Assembly (NCBI GenBank): GCA_025738555.1
Contig: JAOVFP010000016.1
Span: forward strand, 2,852,001-2,916,000
Reading direction: 5' to 3'
Length of the DNA stretch: 64,000 bases
From: Cyathus striatus
Lineage: Eukaryota; Basidiomycota; Agaricomycetes; Agaricales; Nidulariaceae
A program made the position numbers and the translations under genes. Of the stretch, positions 21,240-32,369 are shown piece by piece. Below the pieces are notes generated by a model. That model was given only the letters and a program-made list of their open reading frames with translations. It had not been told where the DNA came from and did no database searches. The first letter of the stretch is position 1. Each line of letters opens with the position of its first letter.

Positions 21240-22290
21240 CACATAGTATTACAGTATCACAATATCAAGTGTCTCACAGTATTGCAATCATAGTTATTTT
21301 CACATGGTATTACACTTGTCACACTTTTTGCAGTGTCACAGTATTGGAGTTGTTACAGTTACCATTGCATAGTGTCACAGTATCACACATGGTTATAATG
21401 AAGCAAATATCACATTCACATTGTCATAGTCATCAGGGTCATCTTCATTATCACACTTGTTACATAGTGTCACAGCTGTCAACATCTGTGACATTGTGAC
21501 ACTACAAAAAGTGTGACAAACGTGACAAGTGTGACATTATGTAAAAGATACTGTGACACTATGTGAAAGTGTTGAGTGTGACACCATGTGAAAAGTGTGA
21601 TACCATGTGTTGAGTGTGACATAATGTGAAAAGTGTAATACCATGTGAAAAGTGTGACACAATGTGAAAAGTAGCTGTGATAACTGCAAGACTGTGAGAC
21701 ACATAATATTGTGATACTGCAATACTATGCAACATTGTGACACCTGTGTCATACTCAACACACTGCATCATGCAAGTGTGTCACACTCGATGCATAATGT
21801 CACACTCCACACACCATGTCATGCTCAATACACAGTGTTACACTCAATACATAGTGTCATGCTTAACACACCATGTCACACTCAACACACAGTGTTATGC
21901 TCAACACATGGTGTCACACTCAATGTGTAGTGTCACATTCAATGCATCATGTCACACTCAACACACAGTGTCACACTCAACACACAGTGTCATGCTCAAC
22001 ACATAGTGTCACACTTAATGCATAGTGTCACACTCAATGCATTATATCACACTTAATGCATAGTGTCACACTCAATGCATTATATCACACTCAACACACA
22101 GTGTCATGCTCAACACATGGTGTCACACTTAATGCACAGTGTCACACTTAATGCATAGTGTCACATTCAATGCATCATGTCACACTCAACACAAGGTGTC
22201 ACACTCAATGCATCATGTCACACTCAGCACATAGTGACATGCTCAATGCATAGTATCACACTCAGCACAGTGTCACACTTGACATAGTCA
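21240..22290. repeat. GTGTCACAC-core minisatellite, two inverted halves
   Basis: From about 21740 the + strand repeats a ~20-bp unit such as GTGTCACACTCAACACACA. From about 21480 to 21720 the complementary word GTGTGACA-CATGTG dominates, so the block is a large imperfect inverted repeat. Small frames within it are not genes. Confidence 0.85.
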
Positions 22291-22769
22291 TAGAAGTTGT
22301 GGACTGTACAGCATGTGCCCATGCACAAGCTAGCCATAGTGTAATAGTTATGCACACTATCCACTATCATGTGAATGGGTATTATGTAATCATCACAACA
22401 ATATTGGTTCAAACTATGCAACTATGCCATGCTCTACTAATTTATTTATGATACAAGTAAGTAAAATAAGTAATAAACTACTAATTAATACAAGCTACCT
22501 GGAATCCGGTATAGCAAATTCCTTTGGAATTCCAGCTGAAAGGTGGAATTTGGCCAATAATCCAGATTCCATGTGGAATTCATCTGGAAAGCACCTGGAC
22601 CAGAAAACTAAAATTTGGCTGGTGTCTCTGCCAAAACAAGTCCACCTGGAGTCCAGATGGAGTCTGTGGAATGGCCAGAAATTCTGTGGAAATTCCGCAG
22701 ACTTTCCGGGGAGTCTGCAGATTCTGTCCAGACTCTGGAAGGAATTTAGGGGGGAGTGTAAAGACCTCG

Positions 22770-24423
22770 ATTAATGCTGCAGCATTCCTCCAAGCTAGCA
22801 AGCTTGAAGGGTCTCAGACTTTCAGAATACACCTCGGTGCTGCTGTAGTCTCTGCATCTGCTGCTGCCACTATGGTCACAGAGACTATTGACCTTTCTAA
22901 TGTTCCCTTGGACTACCATGAGTTTGCTGACATCTTCAGCAAGAACCAAGCAGATACACTTGCTCCACCACCATCATTATGATCTTAAAATCAATCTGGA
23001 TGAAGGCTTTTCTCCTCCAGTTGGTACAGTGTATTCCCTTTCCCAGTCTGAACTTGGATCTTTATGGGAGTTCATTGATGAACATCTCTGTATTGGCTTC
23101 ATATGTCCTTTACATTCTCTGCACAGAGCACCAGTGCTTTTTGTCTGAAAGAAGGATGGTTCACTTCAGCTTTGTGTCAATTTCCATGGACTCAATGCCA
23201 TTTTCAAGAAGGATAGGTATCCTCTCCTTCTCATAGCCAACCTCCTTGATAGCCCTTGCAAGACTCAAATTTATTCCAAAATCGACCTTCACCATGCTTA
23301 CCATCTTGTCCATATCACTGACAGAGATGAATGGAAGACTGCCTTTCATACTTGCTATGGCTCATTTGAATAGCTAGTAATGCCATTTGGACTTACCAAT
23401 GCACCTGCAGCCTTTCAACATTTTATGAATGACATCTTCAAGGATTTACTTGATGTGTGCATAATAGTTTACCTGTTAGATATTCTGGGTTGCACAGCTT
23501 CTTTGACAGCTGTCACTTGTCACCTGTCATACTTGACAGTTCTGTGATTGACAGATTGACAGCTGTCTGTTACCTTAGTTACATGGACCTTGGTTGGACT
23601 TTGGTAGATACACCCAGTATATAAACACTCTGTAACTTGATAGTTGTTAATAAGTTTCCTCCCCATCTGTGTCTGTGTCAGTGTTTGTGTTTGAGTCTTT
23701 GCTCCACTATCACCTTCTTTGCTCTTCATTATCCTCTATTCTCTCTCAACCACTCTCTTTATTCTTTGTTACTTCTCACATTACCTTGACAACATCCTTA
23801 TCTACTCCAATAACCTGGAGGAATACTGTTGACACATTAAGGAAGTCCTACACTGATTGTAAAAGCATGGTCTTTATGCACAGGTGGATAAGTGTGAATT
23901 CCACACAGAGTCTGTTGAGTACCTCAGTTACATATTTTCTCCATATGGCCTCACAATGTCTAAGGACAAAGTCCAATGATTCAGGATTGGCCTGAGCCTA
24001 GAAAAGCGAAAGATGTCCAATCTTTCCTTGGCTTTGCCAATTTCTACCAATGTTTCATCTGAGACTACTCAGACATTGTTGTTCCACTAACATGTCTTAC
24101 CTGGAAGGGTTTGAAGTGGGACTTTACTCCAGCATGCCATGTGGTGTTCAATCATCTGAAAGATGCTTTCAGTACTGCTCCAGTGCTTACACACTGGGTG
24201 CCAGATGCACAGATTATAGTTGAGACTGATGCTTCAGATTATGCACTCAGAGCTATTCTCTCTATTATCACTGATGATGGCAATATCCACCCTATAGCAT
24301 TCCACTCCAGGACCTTCACTGCTCTGGAGTTGAACTATGACACCCATGACAAAGAACTCCTAGCAATCTTTGAAGCTTTCAAAGTATGGTGACATTACTT
24401 GGAGGGTTCCAGTATTCCAATTG
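22770..24423 (+). pseudogene. Gypsy-1 reverse transcriptase and RNase H start, decayed
   Basis: A chromodomain-type Gypsy RT. In order: [85 protein letters not shown], then IIVYL interrupted by a solo LTR-B at 23474-23780 and continued as DNILIYS. The active site therefore reads YLDN. After it come [18 protein letters not shown] and the RNase H start ETDASDYA. Several stops (for example before KKDG, after SFE and at FKVW) show decay. The frame breaks off at 24423 where Gypsy-2 inserted and resumes at 59119. Confidence 0.9.
23474..23780 (+). mobile_element. Solo LTR-B (subtype 2) in the RT active site, TSD TTACC
   Basis: A forward LTR-B ending TTCTCACA. TTACC is duplicated at 23469-23473 and 23781-23785. 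It falls between VYL and DNILIYS of the Gypsy-1 RT. Confidence 0.93.
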
Positions 24424-24703
24424 TGTTAGCAACAGACAAGCAAAATGCTCAAAGTCAAACTCAAACACATAAATCAAAGGAGAAAAGTGAATCTTATTGC
24501 AAGTCTGGAATAAACTAGCACAATAATAGAGAATTAACTAATTAGAGAGACCATATTTATAGTAATTGTCCATGAGGAAATCACATGTACTTTAGCCTAC
24601 ACTACAACACATGTTACTGTGCTTCTACATTACAAACTCATGTACTATGTATGTAAAGAGCATGGCTGAACTGTGGAACTGTGCCCATAGTGTTAAAACT
24701 ATT

Positions 24704-24776
24704 GGACTGGACAGGGATTGAACCTGTGACCACCCGTACTCATGACTAGGCGCTCTTCCAACTGAGCTACCAGCCC
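24704..24776 (-). other. tRNA-like sequence in TRIM-2 LTR (3' copy)
   Basis: 73 nt on the reverse strand: acceptor GGGCTGG with CCAGTCC, D arm GCTC/GAGC, T arm ACAGG/CCTGT with TTCAATC, A box TAGCTCAGTTGG and B box GGTTCAATCCC. The anticodon stem (CCTAG/TACGG) pairs poorly, so a translating tRNA is unlikely. The same segment recurs at 25009-25081 in the other LTR. Confidence 0.85.
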
Positions 24777-25008
24777 TTGCCTATACACAAGCAAGAACAG
24801 GTACTTAACCAGTTGAGTGGGCTACCAGGCTCGTCACCATGGCAGGGGCGCTCCAATATTATACACCCCCATAACCCAGCCAAGGCTGTCAACCTTGCCA
24901 ATCCAACACACCCCCACAAGGAGACAGGCTCGTCACCATATCACCAAGAGAGGAAGTCTACACAGATACAAACACTGCGCTCGGGGCCCATAACCTGTTA
25001 AAACTATT

Positions 25009-25081
25009 GGACTGGACAGGGATTGAACCTGTGACCACCCGTACTCATGACTAGGCGCTCTTCCAACTGAGCTACCAGCCC
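25009..25081 (-). other. tRNA-like sequence in TRIM-2 LTR (5' copy)
   Basis: Second copy of the 73-nt tRNA-like segment, with the same boxes and stems, in the LTR next to the primer site. Confidence 0.85.
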
Positions 25082-25576
25082 TTGCCTATACACAAGCAAG
25101 AACAGGTACTTAACCAGTTGAGTGGGCTACCAGGCTTGTCACCATGGCAGGGGCGCTCCAATATTATACACCCCCATAACCCAGCCAAGGCTGTCAACCT
25201 TGCCAATCCAACACATAGTCTTGATGAATAACATATGTTGATATGCATGGTGTCCGCATTGTGTGTCACATGACTAATCACATGACAAGATAAGATAAGA
25301 TATCAGAGAATTAGATAAGATAAGGACAAGATCCTAACATTTACCTCCTCTTTAAGAGTTGTGCCCTCATGATATTTCCAAAGTTTCTTCAAGCTGACAT
25401 AAGCATTGATTTTGTCGTTGTCAGTCTTGGAATCAATAAAGAAGGTGTACAAGCCAAGGGGAGATGGCAAATGCAAATAAAAAGGTGAAAAGGATGAAAA
25501 GAACAGAAATGATAATGAGTGTTTGGCTAGAATCCATGATGGGAATAATAATTTTATTGGTACTAAAGTGATATAT

Positions 25577-27223
25577 TTATACATTTAAAGCTTCTGGATT
25601 TTCCCAACAAAATTTGTTTAACAAACTCTTGGCTCCTACTAGTGCTTCAATTAGTTCCCAAGTGCAGTCTTCCATTGAATAACCCTTCCATTTAATTTTA
25701 TATAATATTTGCTTCTGATTCTTTTTCCATGCTAAAATAGATTCAACTTCATATTGTTCTTGATCATCAACTAAAATAGCAGGAGGCAGTTTAGGTTATT
25801 GTTGTGATGGGTATTGAGCCAGAGTAAATTTAGATAGTAATTCAATATTAAAAACAGGATTCTTTCTATTCCATGACTTGGGTAATTCAAGTTTATATGA
25901 TGCTTTTCCAATTTTTTCAATAATTTTAAAAGGTCCATAACATTTATCATCCAATTTTGAAACAAGTCGATCAGATTTAATATTAATTCCTTCAAGGTAT
26001 ACATGATCTCCAGGTTGATATTTGGGTGCTACTGTTTGATGTTTGTTATAGTATTGTCCCATAGTTTCATTGGCTAATGCTAATGCAGCTTTAGCATTTT
26101 CCCTTGCTCATTTCATTTCTTTAATGAAATCATCTACTCCAATTGCTCTTGTCTTTCCTGTTGGTTTTATTCTGGTGTATGGATGAAATCCATACATTAA
26201 ATAGAACAGGGTGTATCCAGTTGTTCTATTTATAGTATTATTGTAATTAAACTGACAAACATCTGTTCATTGAGCCCAATCATCTTGATCATAATTTACA
26301 TAAATTCTTATATATTGTTCTATTTCCTGATTAACCCTTTCTGTTTGTTCATTTATTTGGGGTCAATAGAATGTAGACATATTCATATGAATACCAAGTT
26401 GTCTTGTCAATTCTTTAGTAAAGAATGAAGCAAATTGACTTCCTTGATCACTGATAATTCATTTCAGGACTCCATAGTGTTTAAATACATTTTGTACATA
26501 TTTTTCAGCAGTGCCAGCACTTTTAATTTCCTTATTGCATGGTACAAATGCTGCCATCCTCGTAAGTTAATCTATGATTACCATTAAGAAATCAAATCCT
26601 TCAGATAATGGAAGTGGTCCAATGAAATATATTGAAACCATATGCCATGGATGTTCAGGGATACTATTTGGATGAAGTATTCCAACTGGAGCTGAACAAT
26701 GAATATTAGTTCTTTGATACACTTTGCAACCAGATACATATTTTTTAATATCTGCTCTTAGTCTAGGCCACCAATAATCATGTGTGATTTGTTCCTGAGT
26801 TTTATATTCTCCATGATGTCCTGAAATTTCTGAGTCATGACATAATTTAATTATGTGTTCCCTTAATTTAGCATTTTTTGGAATATAAACACAATCCTTC
26901 CATGTGATAATACCTTCAGGAGATTCTACCCAATCTTTAGATTTAAGATTAAGCATTTTGATTACTTCTTTATCTCAGTTCTTTCTAGATTTATAAACTT
27001 GTTCCATTATTTCTTTATCTTCTCCATGGACTTCATATGTTTGTCTAAAATGTTCCAGTTTCAGTAATACAAGATTTTCATTATCTTGATTTCCTTGATT
27101 ATGTCCCACTCTTTGTGATAACAAATCTGTTTTTGTCATTTGATTTCCTGGTTTATGATGTAATGTATAATGGAATTCTTGTAATTCTGTTGACCACCTT
27201 GCCTGTTGTCTGCATCCTGAATT
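25577..27223 (-). pseudogene. Gypsy-2 integrase with C-terminal chromodomain
   Basis: Reading on the reverse strand from 27223: a short RNase H end (QQARWSTELQEFHYTL), then the integrase zinc region (LCHDSEISGHHG with CKVY, where the usual second Cys is Tyr), the core (IDLTRMAAFVP region, IISDQGSQF, EQTERVNQEIEQY), the GPY-like segment (YGPFKIIEKIGKASYKLELP) and a chromodomain (YEVESILAWKK, YKIKWKGYSMEDCTWELIE). It ends at a stop at 25577. At least six in-frame stops, mostly TGA, break it. The chromodomain marks it as a chromovirus, a class that targets heterochromatin. Confidence 0.9.
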
Positions 27224-27580
27224 TGTTAGATATTCAGGGTTGCACAGCTTCTTTGACAGCTGTCACTTGTCACCTGTCATACTTGACAGTTCTGTGATTG
27301 ACAGATCCTTGATTGACAGTTCTGTGATTGACAGATATGTGATTGACAGATTGACAACTGTCAGTTACCTTAGTTACATGGACCTTGGTTGGGACTTTGG
27401 TAGACACCCTCAGTATATATAAACACTCTGTAACTTGGTAGTAGTCAACAAGTTTCCTCCCCATCTTGTGTCTGTGTCAGTGTTTGTGTCTGAGTTATCT
27501 GCTCTCTTATTACCTTCCTTGCTCTTATTATCCCTCTATTCTCTCTCCATCCACCCCCTCTATTCTTGTTACTTCTGACA
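27224..27580 (+). mobile_element. Solo LTR-B, TSD GAATT
   Basis: A forward LTR-B of the long-repeat form inserted in Gypsy-2. GAATT is duplicated at 27219-27223 and 27581-27585. It sits at the junction where the RT and RNase H are missing. Confidence 0.93.
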
Positions 27581-29214
27581 GAATTAACATTTTCATCAAG
27601 GAATTTGTCAAGTTGTTTTTGTTCATCTAGATTCAATGAATAAATCTTACAGTCAAATGATGTGGCTCCTGGTAATAATTCAATTGCATGATCCCAAGGT
27701 CTCCTCAGTGGACATTTGTTGAATGATTCCTTTGTGAATACCTTTTCGAATTCATGATAATACATCAGAACTATTTCTTTCCAATACTTCTTTGGTTTTT
27801 GCTGATTTTGTGCTTCAGCAATTTTCGAAGCAATTGTTTGAAAAGCCCTTAATTCAATTTGTTCAAAAATATTTATGGCAATAATTTGATCATCAGATTC
27901 AAGATTTATGGGTTCATCTAAATCTGATTCATCTTCCTCAGGATTCATGGTGTTGATCAACAGGGTACATTCTATTGGGCAACATGTAAATTTAATTGAT
28001 CCTTCCTTCCAATCTATTTCTGGATTGTGAATTTTAAGCCAATTGTGACCAATAAATATAGAAGCCTTTCCAAGATTTGAGATGGAAAATTGAAGAATTT
28101 CCATATGTCTTCCAAGTCTGACTCAGAGTTCAACATAATCTGTGATTGCTCCATCACTATTTAAGGTACTGTCCACATTATAAACAGGAGTTGGTCTGGG
28201 AAACTTCTTTGTTGTGATTTGATTGTTTTCAATAAACTTTCAATCAATACAAGTTCTGGTGCTTCCACTATCAAATAATGCTTTAAGACTGTATGTCCTT
28301 TGAGTGTCCAGGATAGTCACCATTAGATTGAGATCCATCTGGTTTCCTTTGGATCCTCAAATAAATCTTTTCAGCTTTGATAATTCCTCTAACACTTGAA
28401 CTACATCTTGATCTGAAGGATCATTCAGTTCTTCAATTGTTTTCGTGTCAGAAGTAACAAGAATAAAGGAGGGTGATTGAGAGAATAGAGTGTGATAAAG
28501 AAGCAAAGAGGGTGATAGTGGAGCAAAGACTCAGACACAAACACAGACACAGACACAAGATGGGGAGGAAACTTGTTTTCTACTACCAAGTTACAGAGTG
28601 TTTATATATACTGAGGGTGTCTACCAAAGTCCCAACCAAGGTCCATGTAACTAAGGTAACTGACAGCTGTCAATCTGTCAATCACATATCTGTCAATCAC
28701 AGAACTGTCAATCAAGGATCTGTCAATCACAGAACTGTCAAGTATGACAGGTGACAAGTGACAGCTGTCAAAGAAGCTGTGCAACCCTGAATATCTAACA
28801 TTTCGGAGTTACTTCTAGTTTCCATTTTGAATGTGTCCAAATACTAAGTGAAGCCAGGGCAAGTTCCAATATTTGGTCTTTTAATCTCCATGCAACTCAA
28901 TACATGTTTTCTAGTTTTACTTCCTGATTAGGGAAGGTGTGCTGAGATTTCTTTTCCTTTAATGATATGAACTCAGATTCAGATCTAATGTAGGTACAGT
29001 TACATGAGAAGAAACATAAATAGAGACTGGCGAGTTCACACTCACTGCTGGCCCTGGGGAAAACCCTATTGGCTCATCAGTAAGGCATGTTGCTCTTCCA
29101 ATAATTCTGGTAAGGTAGGTAATTCTACTATTCTACTCATAGATGCTACTGGTATAGGATTATTTACATAGGTGTCCATATTGTTATTATGCTGTACATA
29201 AAGGCCTTGGTTTG
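27581..29214 (-). pseudogene. Gypsy-2 protease region and RT leader, decayed
   Basis: Reverse-strand reading: the segment after the zinc knuckle (GLYVQHNNNMDTYV, LPTLPELLEEQ), then past a solo LTR-B the aspartic protease (LFDSGSTRTCID; IFIGHNWLKIHNPEIDW), an acidic linker and the RT leader (YHEFEKVF, HAIELLPGATSFDCKIYSL, EQKQLDKFLDEN). At 27581 the frame passes, without the solo LTR, directly into QQARWS of the RNase H end, so about 350 residues of RT and RNase H are missing in frame. Stops occur at CID-K and FI-GS. Confidence 0.88.
28446..28800 (-). mobile_element. Solo LTR-B, TSD TTTCG
   Basis: A reversed LTR-B of the long-repeat form. TTTCG is duplicated at 28441-28445 and 28801-28805. 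Confidence 0.93.
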
Positions 29215-29445
29215 AGCTCTTTACACTGAGCCATGTGTTCTATATGGATCCACATGGATTATGAAGATTCCATATGGAATCTGTGCAAATTCTGTAATTA
29301 GTAAATTGGCTGAGACTTTACTTTAAATTTGTAATTATTCCACACAGATTCCTTACAGAATCTGTACAGATTGGTAAATTCTGTATGGAATACGCAGAAT
29401 TCCATAACAAAGACTTACACAGAATCTGTATGGACCTCTTATCTT
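29215..29445. repeat. KDZ-2 left subterminal word array
   Basis: Short near-palindromic words recur irregularly: CATATGGAATCTG, ACAGAATCTGTA, CTGTATGGAAT. The same words fill 56120-56280 at the right end. Confidence 0.75.
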
Positions 29446-29479
29446 ATCTGTATTTATCATATGTATTATGTAAAATAAC

Positions 29480-29566
29480 ATACCATAGCATGAATTGAAC
29501 CCTTAGCCTCCAATTGCTTTGTCAGCAAACATATGGCATGCTAAACCAGCTGAGCCAACACAGCCT
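29480..29566 (-). other. tRNA-like A/B-box segment in KDZ-2 left arm
   Basis: On the reverse strand an A box (TTGGCTCAGCTGG) is followed about 50 nt later by a B box (GGGTTCAATTC). The middle is longer than in a normal tRNA. KDZ-1 carries a comparable segment in the same position, so this may be a fixed part of these elements or a tRNA-derived SINE head. Confidence 0.5.
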
Positions 29567-29998
29567 TTAGACATAACCACTGACTATGTCACATGTCATC
29601 ACTGTCACTGGCCATCGGTGACTGGTGACTGGTGCCAGTGACGCATCACCACTGTGCTTCTCACCGTCGTCACTCTCCACCCCCACTATTATCACTCTCC
29701 ACCCCTACTTGGGTCCCTTGTCCTTTGCCACCTTGCTCGATGACAACGCCCACATTTCATTGCTCACCCTTGTCCCTTGCTGAAAAGGGGTATTTGTGTT
29801 CTAGTAGTGAAATTGGCTCTAAGTTTGCAACTTACTTCACTACAAAATTCACAAATCTCTTAAAATGCGAGAGGGGTTTGAGGTGGGTGTAGCCTCTTAT
29901 TGTCTTATGTATTCTTCAATTGTTTAGAAGCCAAATGAACTGAAAAACACTAGAATTTTATTGGAGAATTTAAGTAATACACCCTTTGTACTACTTCA
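29567..29998. other. C-rich start of KDZ-2 interior, no gene seen
   Basis: CTCGATGACAACG and CACTCTCCACCCC words resemble the block at 32.37-33.2 kb and the KDZ-1 block at 38.5-40.7 kb. No coding frame was recognised. Confidence 0.4.
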
Positions 29999-30281
29999 TG
30001 TGAGATGTGGAACCAGGACAGTGACCTGCAGGACTGAGAGAGACAATAGAGTCTGAAGTCCAATGTACAGTGAGCAAGTGGGGATTGCCACTGTAGGACC
30101 TCAGGATTATATACTACTAGCTTATCTACCAAAGTCCGAGGGTCTAAGGGTCCAAGGGTCCAAGGGTCCAACCAAGGTCTAAGGGTCCAACCAAGGTCCC
30201 AATCCAGGTCCAGTACCTAAGTTTACCTAAGTCTACCTAAGGTTCATTAGTCAGCAGAGAAGTGTCAGATCACTTCTAACA
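29999..30281 (-). mobile_element. LTR-A copy, reversed
   Basis: A reversed LTR-A ending CTTCTAACA on +. It meets a forward, 5'-truncated LTR-A almost directly (30283), forming an inverted pair. Confidence 0.88.
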
Positions 30282-30282
30282 C

Positions 30283-30490
30283 CTTAGACCCTCGGACTTT
30301 GGTAGATAAGCTAGTAGTATATAATCCTGAGGTCCTACAGTGGCAATCCCCACTTGCTCACTGTACATTGGACTTCAGGTAAGCTGTACACATACTACTT
30401 CAATCTAACACTTGCTCACTGTACATTGGACTTCAGACTCTATTGTCTCTCTCAGTCCTGCAGGTCACTGTCCTGGTTGTACATCTCACA
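30283..30490 (+). mobile_element. LTR-A copy, 5' truncated, fused to TRIM-1 interior
   Basis: Forward LTR-A from CCTTAGACCCTCGG to CATCTCACA. It is followed at once by primer site GGTTATGGGCCCC (30491-30503) and TRIM-1, not Copia, internal sequence. Confidence 0.88.
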
Positions 30491-30836
30491 GGTTATGGGC
30501 CCCGAGCACTACACTGTGTGTGGGAATCTGCTTATTCAGCAAAGTGTCTCATGGTCACGTGATCCAAAGTCACAAGACCTGCCACATCAGGGGAGAGTGT
30601 TGCATGATGATGTATTAGTCATGTGACAGGTAGAGTCCCTGAGTATTCCATACATGCCTACCCAGTAATACACAGAGGCTCTTGGCAGGAATAACACACT
30701 TGGTCCTTGGGTATATATAATACAACCCAACTTTCACTTGAACAAGACCATATAGCTCAGTTGGTTAGAGCACTCTGAAACTATCAGATAGGTCCCAGGT
30801 TAAAACCCTGGTGTGGTCACTTTGCTACATCTAATA
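30491..30836 (+). mobile_element. TRIM-1 interior plus 3' LTR
   Basis: The 107-bp interior (30491-30597) begins with the primer site and ends in the polypurine tract AGGGGAGAG. The 239-bp LTR with tRNA-like segment (30746-30818) follows. The B box here reads GGTTAAAACCC, one base off consensus. The 5' LTR of this element has been replaced by LTR-A. Confidence 0.9.
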
Positions 30837-31312
30837 GAAGGAATGTGGATGGGTGGGAAGAAGGAAGGTGATAAGTTGTAGTGGATATCCCAGAACAACA
30901 GTAGTCCAAAGATGCAAAGTAGAGGTTGATCTGACAAGCAAGCAAGCAGTTAAAGCTTGGGGCCCATAACCTGTGAGATGTGGAACCAGGACAGTGACCT
31001 GCAGGACTGAGAGAGACAATAGAGTCTAAAGTCCAATGTACAGTGAGCAAGTGTTAGATTGAAGTAGTATGTGTACAGCTTACCTGAAGTCCAATGTACA
31101 GTGAGCAAGTGGGGATTGCCACTGTAGGACCTCAGGATTATATACTACTAGCTTATCTACCAAAGTCCGAGGGTCTAAGGGTCCAAGGGTCCAAGAGTCC
31201 AACCAAGGTCTAAGGGTCCAACCAAGGTCCCAACCCAGGTCCAGTACCTATGTTTACCTAAGTCTACCTAAGGTTCATTAGTCACCAGAGAAGTGTCAGA
31301 TCACTTCTAACA
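30837..31312 (-). mobile_element. Reversed LTR-A (30972-31312) with truncated Copia leader
   Basis: On the reverse strand a full-length 341-bp LTR-A is followed by primer site GGTTATGGGCCCC (30959-30971) and about 120 bp resembling the Copia leader at 5950-6080. It is then cut by TRIM-1 at 30836. No gag start remains. Confidence 0.88.
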
Positions 31313-32369
31313 CTTCAAACCCTGTAGAAGTGACTAACAAATCTTTTACCAGGACAACTTCTTAGAAAACCGAAAAAGAGCAAGTATTTACTCTTTATGA
31401 AACTGCTTTATTGAAAACACTAAGTCCTAGGCCCTCACTGGTGTCTCAGAACTTCAGAACTTTCCAAAAATACCCAAAATGCAAACCAAAACAATTCTAT
31501 ATCTTTGAAACAAAAAGACCTAAACCACTACCCAATACATATTGTACCTGGGCAAGAAAGGCACTATTCTGCTTGCCCTTTTACCCTCTATAGTACCTAC
31601 TTAAATACAGGAAACAGAGCAGTATTACTAAGAGTTCTTCAGACATTGTATACTACATATATGTACATGAAACACTTCCCTGTCCTTTACCTGTATCTTT
31701 CAATCATATGTCATTTGGAGCTGAGTAAACCCGAAGTATTAGGACACTCTAGACTACTCAGTCCTCTTATTTTCAGGTGGTATAGTGTCTTACTCTGTGT
31801 CACTCTGGGCAGATAATAATAAAACATCTACTTGTGTCCGATGTTTACCCCTATCCTGGTCCGGACTTCGGTGAGATCATGTCCTATAGTACTTGTAGTA
31901 CTAGAATAGAATGTACTTGACTCCAGCTCTAGAATGAGACCAGAATCATCCAGATTGATGAAGAATTGACCATTCTATTCCACTCTGAAATATTCATTAA
32001 TTCATATTTATTTCATTGACTATTTGTTAGACTTTAATCCTGATGCCAAACAAACAACTTAGTGGTATCAAAATGAAATGAAATCATATACAAGTCATGT
32101 GACTGGCAGAAAAGGGGTCCTTTCAATATTCAATATCTTTTCCTACACACCAGGCTAATGGTAGGTTGGACATGAAAGCACTTGTACTCTGTTTTATGTT
32201 GTAGACAGTTGAATATTAACCCAAATTAGAAGGGTAATAAGTACAATGCTTGCTAAATTGTAGCAGTCCATGGATCTTTATTTATTATCTGGGGTTCTTC
32301 AATGTGTACAGATTTAATACTGTAAATGGTAGAAATGCACAATTTTACACCTATATGCACAGGTGGTGT
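31313..32369. other. No gene recognised
   Basis: AT-rich sequence with a few short frames of no recognisable family. No TSD-bounded element found. Confidence 0.35.

Larger units (their letters stand above)
20606..22769 (+). mobile_element. KDZ-related non-autonomous element E1, TSD ATTAATGC
   Basis: A 2.16-kb element without a transposase gene. The left end AGTACTTTACCCTCCCCC and the right end GGGGAGTGTAAAGACC form imperfect inverted termini (CTTTACNCTCCCCC). The 8-bp duplication ATTAATGC (9 bp if the preceding G is counted) flanks it, and excision restores the Gypsy-1 reading frame. Inside are subterminal arrays built on CCAGATGGAATCC and TGGAATTCC words at both ends, a central block of GTGTCACAC-core repeats, and a reversed solo LTR-B. 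Confidence 0.85.
24691..25213 (-). mobile_element. TRIM-2, complete, LTRs carry a tRNA-like sequence, TSD CATAG
   Basis: A 523-bp element: two 218-bp LTRs (24691-24908 and 24996-25213) that differ at very few positions, and an 87-bp interior. Read on the reverse strand, the primer site GGTTATGGGCCCC (24983-24995) follows the 5' LTR directly and a GTGGGGGTG purine tract precedes the 3' LTR. TSD CATAG lies at 24686-24690 and 25214-25218, and the paired Gypsy-2 LTR shows the uninterrupted site. No coding capacity. The LTR ends in TTTTAACA, which supplies a T4 run after the tRNA-like part. Confidence 0.93.
24424..25339 (-). repeat. Gypsy-2 3' LTR with TRIM-2 inside
   Basis: About 390 bp of LTR plus the 523-bp TRIM-2 and its TSD. 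The right LTR at 58113 lacks TRIM-2 and gives the empty site. Confidence 0.9.

Noticed and set aside
21269..22006. His/Thr/Ser-rich repeat proteins in the GTGTCACAC satellite
   Set aside because: Frames follow the 20-bp unit in more than one reading frame and lie inside a non-coding element.
21240..22290. CRISPR-like array
   Set aside because: The units are contiguous and variable with no unique spacers of constant length, and the context is eukaryotic.
24704..25081. Two genuine tRNA genes in tandem on the reverse strand
   Set aside because: They are the two LTR copies of TRIM-2, and the anticodon stem does not pair properly.
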